5,637 nt of DNA from Sodalis-like endosymbiont of Proechinophthirus fluctus (lineage in GTDB: Bacteria; Pseudomonadota; Gammaproteobacteria; Enterobacterales; Enterobacteriaceae), in contig NZ_LECR01000010.1 of assembly GCF_001602625.1 (NCBI RefSeq), forward strand, positions 45,965 to 51,601, given 5' to 3'. The notes below the pieces were generated by a model that was not told where the DNA came from, did no database searches, and saw only the letters and a list, made by a program, of their open reading frames with translations. Made by a program: the position numbers and the translations under genes. Shown in pieces: positions 1 to 5,637 of the stretch (position 1 is the stretch's first letter; each line of letters opens with the position of its first letter).

Positions 1-1023
1 CGCCAGCCGGTTTTTCTCAAGCCCCACTGCCACCCGGCTTGGATTGGCCATCATCGAATGATCCACCAGTGCTTGGATCTCGACTAGCAGTGGCCTAGTG
101 CCCTCCCAAGCTACCATCACGCTGCTGCCTGGCGTCATCTCCTCCCCGCGGTTTAGGAATATCGCCGAGGGATTGCTGACTTCACGCAGCCCTTGCTCAG
201 TCATGGCGAACACGCCAAGCTCATTTACTGCACCGAACCGGTTTTTATGACTACGCAGAGCACGGAAACGGGAATCGGAATCGCCGTCAAGCATCATGGA
301 ACAATCGATACAGTGCTCAAGTACTTTTGGACCCGCCAACGAGCCGTCTTTAGTCACATGACCGACCATGATTACTGCCACGCCTTGAGTTTTGGCGAAG
401 CGGGTTAGATAGGCGGCGGATTCCCGCACCTGGGCGACGCTGCCCGGAGAAGACTGCACATCGTCCATGTGCATGACCTGAATCGAGTCAATGACCATCA
501 AACGTGGTTTTTCCTGCGACGCGATCAGGCAAATTTTCTCAATGCTAGTTTCCGACAGCATATTCAGATTGCCGGTAGGCAGCCCAAGCCGGTGGGCACG
601 CATCGCTACCTGTTGTAGGGACTCCTCACCGGTAACGTACAGGGTTTTCATTTCGCCGGCCAGCTTGCAGAGCGTTTGCAACAGCAACGTACTTTTCCCG
701 GTGCCAGGGCTGCCGCCAATCAAAATTGCGCTACCCGGCACCATGCCGCCGCCCAGCACGCGATCCAGCTCTTTGAAACCTGTGGAGAAACGAGGCAGAG
801 CTTCCAGGCTGATGTCCGAAAGCTTTTGCACTCTGCTCACTTCTCTCTCGCCGGCGTAGCCGCTGAACCGTTCGTTGCGCGCCGACGGCATCGTGGCGGC
901 AAGGCCAAGGCGAACTTCGGTGATAATGTTCCAAGCATGGCAGGCGGTACATTGCCCCTGCCAGCGGGGATAAACCGCACCGCATTCGTTACAAACAAAA
1001 GCACATTTTACCGCTTTAGCCAC
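1..1023 (-). CDS. radA: DNA repair protein RadA, 5' part, runs off the left edge
   Basis: RadA (Sms) is a RecA-like ATPase that promotes branch migration and processing of recombination intermediates. The reverse strand is open for 341 codons from a GTG at 1023-1021 to the edge; the family is about 460 residues, so the C-terminal Lon-like part is mostly outside. Visible in order: a zinc finger with Cys 11, 14, 25 and 28 (CNEC...CTAC); Walker A GGSPGTGKST at about 103-112; Walker B LMVID ending at Asp179; and the RadA motif KNRFG at 260-264. Every line of translation follows E. coli RadA with no stop or frameshift. GTG is chosen because no in-frame ATG lies near it, the protein then starts VAKAVKCAFVCNECG as in the family, and GAGG sits 6 bases upstream. 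A decayed serB lies 49 bases upstream on the same strand, so radA must now rely on whatever promoter survives there. It appears functional as far as seen. Confidence 0.95.
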   Translation of the reverse strand, partial: MAKAVKCAFVCNECGAVYPRWQGQCTACHAWNIITEVRLGLAATMPSARNERFSGYAGEREVSRVQKLSDISLEALPRFSTGFKELDRVLGGGMVPGSAILIGGSPGTGKSTLLLQTLCKLAGEMKTLYVTGEESLQQVAMRAHRLGLPTGNLNMLSETSIEKICLIASQEKPRLMVIDSIQVMHMDDVQSSPGSVAQVRESAAYLTRFAKTQGVAVIMVGHVTKDGSLAGPKVLEHCIDCSMMLDGDSDSRFRALRSHKNRFGAVNELGVFAMTEQGLREVSNPSAIFLNRGEEMTPGSSVMVAWEGTRPLLVEIQALVDHSMMANPSRVAVGLEKNRLA

Positions 1024-1029
1024 AGATTA

Positions 1030-1033
1030 CCTC
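1030..1033 (-). promoter_or_regulatory. Ribosome binding site of radA
   Basis: On the reverse strand GAGG (read 1033 to 1030) stands 6 bases before the GTG at 1023-1021. It lies in the serB-radA spacer and supports GTG as the real radA start. Confidence 0.7.
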
Positions 1034-1072
1034 GGCAAGATAGGGCGCGCCAGACGCTGCTGGCGGGCACGC

Positions 1073-1215
1073 TCAGCGTTCATCGTGTTTGATATTGCCG
1101 CTCAGAATGCACAGCACTCCCAGCAGATCTGCGCGAAGAATCGTCACCTTACTCTACTCTATATTGACTTTCGGCTTGGCATGGAACGCGATGCCAGACC
1201 CACTGATTGTATCAT
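1073..1215 (-). pseudogene. serB: Phosphoserine phosphatase, C-terminal remnant
   Basis: SerB removes the phosphate from phosphoserine, the last step of serine synthesis. Only the last ~45 codons of about 320 remain. From 1215 downward the strand reads MIQSVGL, then in another frame IAFHAKPKVN, a TAG at 1156-1154, KVTILRADLLGVLCILSG and the stop at 1075-1073. This matches the E. coli end MIKAAGLGIAYHAKPKVN...VTIRHADLMGVFCILSGSL (from memory). One base is missing near 1193-1195 (GGTCTGGC where GGTCTGGGC is expected), and the TAG breaks the frame again. The HAD-family catalytic aspartates lie in the missing part, so the product is dead. Its position 49 bases before radA is the normal serB-radA arrangement. 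At about 1215 it abuts creA sequence in opposite orientation. Confidence 0.85.
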
Positions 1216-1346
1216 CAATACGCTTTTATGATCCCAAACGAAACGCGCTAGTGTATCTCTCCTATTCAGATCGGGTGGTGTAAGGTTCACCCAAGAATGT
1301 GCTGAGCGCAGCGCCGATTATTTCCTGGGGCGAATCGCGTCCGTAA
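1215..1346 (+). pseudogene. creA: CreA, C-terminal remnant
   Basis: CreA is a small periplasmic protein of unclear role, encoded first in creABCD. The plus strand reads IRFYDPKRNALVYLSYSDRVV, then TAA at 1281-1283, then GSPKNVLSAAPIISWGESRP and a stop at 1344-1346. E. coli CreA ends [37 protein letters not shown], so the TAA replaces the Glu codon. Only about 40 of ~157 codons remain. Upstream of about 1215 the sequence is antisense serB, so an ATG-initiated open frame covering 1089-1283 is a chimera of antisense serB and creA and not a gene. In E. coli creABCD runs toward arcA, and this remnant likewise points at arcA. Assigned from remembered protein sequence. Confidence 0.8.
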
Positions 1347-1500
1347 CCGGCTTGTCCGGCACCGTGCGTGAGGCTATGGTGTCATATGCACCGCTATATT
1401 TCTGTGCGAAGGAATTCAACTTTAACGGAAATGGGCGACCGTGGCTATCTGGCATATCGGGCGGCGGCTGATAGGGGCGACGCGAAGCCGTTTACTAGTG
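1347..1500 (+). pseudogene. Unassigned decayed stretch, possibly a creD scrap
   Basis: I do not firmly recognise this stretch. One plus frame reads TGLSGTVREAMVSYAPLYF, then KEFNFNGNGRPWLSGISGGG and a stop. This vaguely resembles the inner part of CreD (TGLEQGGQGVHIPLP...LNLSGTGDLSVVPGG in E. coli, from memory). CreD would fit by synteny, because creD ends next to arcA and converges on it in E. coli. If right, creB and creC were deleted between here and creA. The reverse strand is open for about 60 codons but starts with no recognisable signal and resembles nothing I know. It may simply be random sequence. Confidence 0.3.
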
Positions 1501-1519
1501 GGTGACGAAAGGGTCATCG

Positions 1520-1549
1520 GACCTCCTCCTCCCCTGCGAGGAGGAGGTC
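1520..1549 (-). terminator. Perfect 12-bp hairpin downstream of arcA, probable terminator
   Basis: GACCTCCTCCTC (1520-1531) pairs completely with GAGGAGGAGGTC (1538-1549) around the 6-base loop CCCTGC. It lies 15 bases past the arcA stop and is the only strong hairpin there, so it probably ends arcA transcription. No run of T follows on either strand, so it is not a textbook intrinsic terminator. It could instead stabilise the mRNA 3' end or serve transcripts from both sides. Confidence 0.5.
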
Positions 1550-1564
1550 GTCGTCAATTAAAGC

Positions 1565-2281
1565 TTACTCTTCTAAATCGCCGCAGAAACGATAACCTTC
1601 ACCATGAACGGTGGCGATGATTTCCGGCGTATCCTGCAAAGATTCAAAATGTTTTCGGATGCGACGGATAGTGACGTCCACAGTGCGGTCGTGAACTTTA
1701 AGCTCGCGGCCTGTCATTTTTTTCAACAGCTCTGCGCGGGATTGGATCTTGCCTGGATTCTCGCAGAAATGCAGCATAGCGCGGAATTCACTGCGCGGCA
1801 ACTTATGACTCTTGCCATGGGGACTGAGCAGAGAACGGCTATTGATATCAAGCTCCCAGCCGTTGAATTTATAGCTTTCCACCAATTTGCGCTCTTCAAG
1901 AGCGCCGCCCAGATTCATGGTACGGGACAGCAAATTGCGTGCGCGTATAGTAAGTTCGCGGGGGTTAAAGGGCTTGGTAATATAGTCGTCGGCACCGATT
2001 TCCAGCCCAAGGATCTTGTCAACTTCGTTATCGCGGCCAGTAAGAAACATCAATGCAACACCGGCATGCTCTCGAAGCTCTCGCGCCAGCAACAAGCCAT
2101 TTTTACCCGGTAGGTTGATATCCATGATGACCAAATTAATATCATGTTCCGACAGGGCGTGATGCATCTCTGCGCCGTCGGTAGCTTCATGAACCATATA
2201 GCCTTCAGCTTCAAAAATGCTTTTGAGGGTATTACGGGTGACTGACTCGTCTTCAACGATAAGAATGTGCGGGGTCTGCAT
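1565..2281 (-). CDS. arcA: Aerobic respiration control response regulator ArcA
   Basis: ArcA is the cytoplasmic response regulator of the ArcB/ArcA two-component system. Phosphorylated by ArcB when quinones are reduced, it represses aerobic respiration genes and activates fermentative ones. The frame is 238 residues, the same as E. coli, and nearly identical to it. Receiver domain, residues 1-~120: acidic pair Glu10/Asp11, phospho-acceptor Asp54 in VIMDINLPG, Thr81 in FLTG, and Lys103 in ITKPFNPRE. OmpR-type winged-helix DNA-binding domain, ~135-235: [28 protein letters not shown] and the wing HGEGYRF. Changes from E. coli fall mostly in the linker and surface positions, e.g. Leu13 to Ser. 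The start is the ATG at 2281-2279, with AGGT 8 bases upstream. It has no lesion although its neighbours on both sides are pseudogenes, which implies continuing selection. Confidence 0.98.
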   Translation of the reverse strand: MQTPHILIVEDESVTRNTLKSIFEAEGYMVHEATDGAEMHHALSEHDINLVIMDINLPGKNGLLLARELREHAGVALMFLTGRDNEVDKILGLEIGADDYITKPFNPRELTIRARNLLSRTMNLGGALEERKLVESYKFNGWELDINSRSLLSPHGKSHKLPRSEFRAMLHFCENPGKIQSRAELLKKMTGRELKVHDRTVDVTIRRIRKHFESLQDTPEIIATVHGEGYRFCGDLEE

Positions 2282-2289
2282 GGGTTGCT

Positions 2290-2293
2290 ACCT
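2290..2293 (-). promoter_or_regulatory. Ribosome binding site of arcA
   Basis: On the reverse strand AGGT (2293-2290) lies 8 bases before the arcA ATG. It is a modest Shine-Dalgarno match and agrees with the start that gives the family's usual N-terminus [12 protein letters not shown]. Confidence 0.6.
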
Positions 2294-2500
2294 AAAATTA
2301 CTAAAATAATTGAAAGAGGAGGTACTCAAGCCACTGTTGTCTTTAACAGTAGCGGAGGAATAAGACGTATACTTCAAGGCTTCTGACCTGAGCACTTTAT
2401 CGTGCTCTATCGTGATTAATGCTCTGTTACCTACCGGCGACGCTTACCTGGATTCAGGGCCTGATTTCTCAGGATTAAATACTACATAGCCTACCTATAT

Positions 2501-2515
2501 TAACAATAATATAAC
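2501..2515 (-). promoter_or_regulatory. Candidate ArcA box upstream of arcA
   Basis: Read on the reverse strand, the 15 bases are GTTATATTATTGTTA. The published ArcA box is close to GTTAATTAAATGTTA: two GTTA direct repeats one helical turn (11 bp) apart. Here both repeats are exact and the spacing is 11; 11 of 15 positions agree. It lies about 220 bases upstream of the arcA start and overlaps a possible -35 (TTGTTA, 2506-2501), which would suit self-repression. Short AT-rich motifs are common by chance in such sequence, so this remains a candidate. Confidence 0.4.
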
Positions 2516-2547
2516 AGCGTCAACCGAATTTACCACTCGAGAAAATA

Positions 2548-2574
2548 TTATTTTGATGACGTATATCAAAATAA
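2548..2574. promoter_or_regulatory. 27-bp palindrome, possible operator
   Basis: TTATTTTGAT (2548-2557) and ATCAAAATAA (2565-2574) are perfect 10-bp inverted arms around the 7-base spacer GACGTAT. The inner part, TTGAT-N7-ATCAA, resembles an FNR site (TTGAT-N4-ATCAA) but the spacer is 3 bases too long. It sits about 270 bases upstream of arcA. It could bind a dimeric regulator or form a weak hairpin; no U-tract or GC stem supports a terminator. The protein that might bind is unknown to me. Confidence 0.4.
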
Positions 2575-3004
2575 ACCTTAATACTTATATTATTTCTGCA
2601 GACAAGATTAACAGCACGGCCCGTTAGATAATTTTCACATCTCTTTATGTACTAATATCCTATATTATTTAACCTAACAGGGCAGCTAGGAGAAAATAAC
2701 CAACAGCACGGACGCCGCTCGCGGTATAAGGGCGCTGAGGTCCCGAGACGCGGCGCTTGGTCTAGAGCTGATGGATAACTTTTACTTATCGATTAGCATT
2801 ATAATTGGCGGGACAATGGTGTGAAATATTCTGTTTCTCCTGTCGCTATTTTCCACAATTGACAATAGCTTTTGTCTAATAACTTAAGTGACTACGTAAT
2901 TTCGCCCTACCCCAGGCTTGACGGCGTACCCTGTCCGTTCCTGGGTGCAAGAAGCGGCGCCAAGTCTAATTGGTGGCCAACCTCTTCTACCGGTAATTCT
3001 TATC

Positions 3005-3034
3005 TTGGTTGCGTTAACCGTTAGCATATATAGG
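3005..3034 (+). promoter_or_regulatory. Possible thr operon promoter remnant
   Basis: TTGGTT (3005-3010), a 16-base spacer and TATATA (3027-3032) form a fair sigma-70 promoter; TATAGG (3029-3034) is the alternative -10. The stretch GTTAACC...ATATAGGC resembles the E. coli thr promoter region as I remember it. It lies about 60 bases before the leader peptide remnant, the expected place. Activity is unknown. Confidence 0.35.
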
Positions 3035-3092
3035 CTGGGTTATGGGCGATAGTGGCACTTTCCGGCGAGCACTCAGGCCGCGTTCAGAGAGC

Positions 3093-3143
3093 CGCAAAAT
3101 TATCACCACTACTGATACCACTACAGGTAGCGTCGTGAGCTGA
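3093..3143 (+). pseudogene. thrL: thr operon leader peptide, remnant
   Basis: The thr leader peptide is rich in Thr and Ile; ribosome stalling on these codons controls attenuation of thrABC. The frame ending in TGA at 3141-3143 reads KIITTTDTTTGSVVS, with six Thr and two Ile codons, matching the tail of thrL leaders (E. coli ends TTTITITTGNGAG). The 5' end is eroded: no ATG stands at the expected distance. The nearest in-frame ATG (3042-3044) lies only about 10 bases past the candidate -10 and would give an unusual 33-residue peptide. It is therefore probably no longer translated from its own start. Confidence 0.65.
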
Positions 3144-3164
3144 GACGCATACAGGAATCCAGAA

Positions 3165-3195
3165 AAAAGCCCGCACCTTGATACTGCTGGCTTTT
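3165..3195 (+). terminator. thr attenuator hairpin, weakened
   Basis: AAAAGCCCGCA (3165-3175) pairs with TGCTGGCTTTT (3185-3195) around a 9-base loop, with one internal C-T mismatch, and ends in TTTT. Together with CAGAAAAAAGCCCGCACC just as in E. coli, it is clearly the thr attenuator. The left arm is conserved; the right arm has drifted (CTGCTGGC where GTGCGGGC is expected) and the T-run is shortened by an A. It sits between the leader remnant and thrA. Premature termination is probably weaker than it was. Confidence 0.7.
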
Positions 3196-3225
3196 ATTAA
3201 GCTTAATTCAGGAGATGAAATAGAA

Positions 3226-4660
<1,435 letters not shown>

Positions 4661-4785
4661 CGTGCCGATGACTGGCTGACGCAGCACTACCTGCAAAAAA
4701 GCTGAAGGTTTTCTGCAAAAAAGCTGAAGGTTTTGTTCATATTTGCTGCCTGGATACCTACGTCGCCCATATGATGATGAATTAA
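4661..4785 (+). pseudogene. thrB: Homoserine kinase, C-terminal remnant
   Basis: ThrB phosphorylates homoserine; only its last ~40 codons of about 310 remain. The frame reads ARADDWLTQHYLQK, is broken by a duplicated 22-bp unit, then resumes as VHICCLDTYVAHMMMN with a stop at 4783-4785. E. coli ThrB ends [32 protein letters not shown]. The fragment follows directly on thrA codon ~470, so one deletion removed the thrA dehydrogenase half and about 90% of thrB. The GHMP-kinase ATP loop is gone. thrC starts 3 bases after the stop, the usual tight thrB-thrC arrangement. Confidence 0.88.
4691..4734 (+). repeat. Exact 22-bp tandem duplication inside the thrB remnant
   Basis: Positions 4691-4712 and 4713-4734 are identical (each starts CTGCAAAAAAGCTG and ends GGTTTT). 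A single copy would encode about LQKAEGF as in ThrB. The unit also carries one A too many in its A-run (6 instead of 5), so it shifts the frame in addition to the 22-bp insertion. The exact identity points to a recent slippage or recombination event. Confidence 0.9.
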
Positions 4786-4788
4786 AAG

Positions 4789-5637
4789 ATGAAATTGTTC
4801 AATATAAAGGAACACAACGAGCAGGTCAGATTTTACCAAGCGATATAAAGTAGGGTCTTGGCCGTCAGTAGAGGTTATTTTTTCCATAGAACTGCTCGAA
4901 TTAGCCCTGACCGAGATAGACGAGTTGCTGAAAATGGATTTCGTTAGCTACAGCACGCGTATTTTATCGGCTTATATCAAGTGAAGGATTGCTACTGGAA
5001 CGCGTATTGGAGCGCGTGGCGGCAGCCCTTGAATTCCCGGCGCCTGTGGTGGCAGGAGCCGAAGATATCGCCAAGTTATAACTATTTTACGGATAAGTAT
5101 TTCAGCGGCCGCCTTATGGCACAGATGCTCACCTAAGTTGGCCAGGGCTAGCCGGTGACTATCATTGTCACGACCTCCGATGACACCGGTGCCTCAGTGG
5201 CCCACGCGTTTTACGAGCTTAAGAATGTGTAGGTCGTAATCCTCTACTCCGAAGGCAAAATCAGCCCGCTGCAGGAAAAGCTCTTTTGCACGCTGGGCGG
5301 CAATATTCATACCGTGGCGGTAGAGGGGTTTCGATGTCTGCCAGGCGCTGGTGAAGCAGGTATTCGATGATGGAGAGCTGAAACAAACGTTATGGCTGAA
5401 CTTCGCTAACTCCATCAATATCCACCGGCTGCTGGCGTAAGATTTGCTACTCTTTTAAAGAGGTAGCACAGTTTCTGCAGCAGGCGCACAGATCGGTGAT
5501 TTCGGTACCGAGGGGCAAATTTCGGCGATCCCACTGCCGGCCTGCTGGCCAAAACCTTGGGGCTACCGGTGAAGTAATTGCCGACACGAACGCCAAAGAT
5601 ACTATACCGCGGTTTCTGAGCAGCACAAAACTGACAG
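4789..5637 (+). pseudogene. thrC: Threonine synthase, decayed, runs off the right edge
   Basis: ThrC is the PLP enzyme that turns O-phosphohomoserine into threonine. The ATG at 4789 opens MKLFNIKEHNEQVRF, as in the family, but stops at codon 20 (TAA 4846-4848). Homology continues in shifting frames: LTEIDELLKMDFVSYSTRILSAYI, LERVAAALEFPAPVV, GRLMAQMLT, PVTIIVTTSDDTGASVAHAFYEL, VVILYSEGKISPLQEKLF, GFDVCQALVKQVFDDGELK, NSINIHRLLA, GDPTAGLLAKTLGLPVK and DTIPRFL. Further stops are at 4982-4984, 5079-5081, 5134-5136, 5149-5151 and 5230-5232. Frameshifts lie near 4890, 5090, 5325, 5440 and 5505. About six codons just before the PLP-lysine motif (FKDFGGR; here DKYFSGR) are missing near 5090. SGDTG has become SDDTG. 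About 250 of ~430 residues are in view. Confidence 0.93.

Larger units (their letters stand above)
2282..3030. other. Gene-free region between arcA and the thr leader
   Basis: About 750 bases without a recognisable gene. In E. coli this interval holds yjjY and the RNA methyltransferase-like gene lasT/yjtD; I find neither intact. The half next to arcA (2282-2700) is AT-rich and would carry the arcA promoters; one weak minus-strand possibility is TTGTTA (2506-2501) with TAGTAT (2484-2479), spacer 16. It also holds a candidate ArcA box and a long palindrome, listed separately. A small inverted repeat ACTGTT/AACAGT sits at 2333-2350. AACAGCACGG occurs twice, at 2610-2619 and 2702-2711. From about 2730 the plus strand reads RALRSRDAALGLELMDN, which only faintly recalls the LasT C-terminus (GLLEQRDTAMLHRLLHD). 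From 2800 to 3000 I see nothing I can name. Confidence 0.6.

Noticed and set aside
491..1092. Plus-strand open frames of 122 and 138 codons
   Set aside because: They lie antisense to clean radA codons and resemble no protein; GC-rich shadow frames.
1089..1283. Plus-strand open frame of 64 codons
   Set aside because: Its first two thirds are antisense of the serB remnant and only its end is creA; it is a chance chimera across the breakpoint.
1604..2113. Plus-strand open frame of 169 codons opposite arcA
   Set aside because: It is the complement of the fully conserved arcA; no ribosome site or recognisable product.
2553..2569. FNR binding site
   Set aside because: The half sites TTGAT and ATCAA are present but the spacer is 7 instead of 4, so it is kept only as an unnamed palindrome.
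2730..2790. Possible C-terminal remnant of lasT/yjtD
   Set aside because: The likeness (SRDAALGLELMDN) is short and weak; position fits but I cannot support it as a feature.
3042..3143. 33-codon version of thrL starting at ATG 3042
   Set aside because: It would start about 10 bases after the presumed -10, with no ribosome site, and has an N-terminus unlike known leaders.

Overview
The window looks like a decaying stretch of an Enterobacterales chromosome. It corresponds to the region around arcA and the thr operon, with a radA-serB segment brought next to it. Two genes, arcA and the visible part of radA, are clean and close to their Escherichia coli counterparts. Every other gene I can recognise is broken by stops, frameshifts or deletions. 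Two healthy genes among many young pseudogenes is the pattern of a recently host-restricted gammaproteobacterium. A Sodalis-type insect symbiont is my best guess, but this is inference and no search was run.

Layout, left to right. (1) 1-1023, minus: 5' part of radA, open throughout, running off the left edge. (2) 1073-1215, minus: last ~45 codons of serB, decayed, in its usual place upstream of radA. (3) 1215-1346, plus: 3' tail of creA with an internal stop, fused head-on to the serB remnant at a rearrangement or deletion breakpoint. (4) about 1347-1500: unassigned, possibly a creD scrap. (5) 1520-1549: perfect hairpin downstream of arcA. (6) 1565-2281, minus: intact arcA. (7) 2282-3030: AT-rich gap without a gene, holding a candidate ArcA box and a 27-bp palindrome. 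(8) 3093-3195, plus: remains of the threonine leader peptide and its attenuator. (9) 3226-4660: thrA pseudogene, cut off where its homoserine dehydrogenase half should begin. (10) 4661-4785: last ~40 codons of thrB, fused to thrA by a deletion of about 1.9 kb. (11) 4789-5637: thrC pseudogene running off the right edge.

Functional reading: the thrLABC route from aspartate to threonine is dead here at every step, and serB, the last step of serine synthesis, is also dead. creABCD seems to have collapsed to scraps. Kept are RadA (recombination and branch migration) and ArcA (redox response regulator). Apart from decay, the most useful points are the breakpoint at 1215, the thrA-thrB deletion, two short tandem duplications in the pseudogenes, the still legible attenuator, and possible self-regulation of arcA. 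I found no mobile element, CRISPR array, RNA gene or convincing new system.
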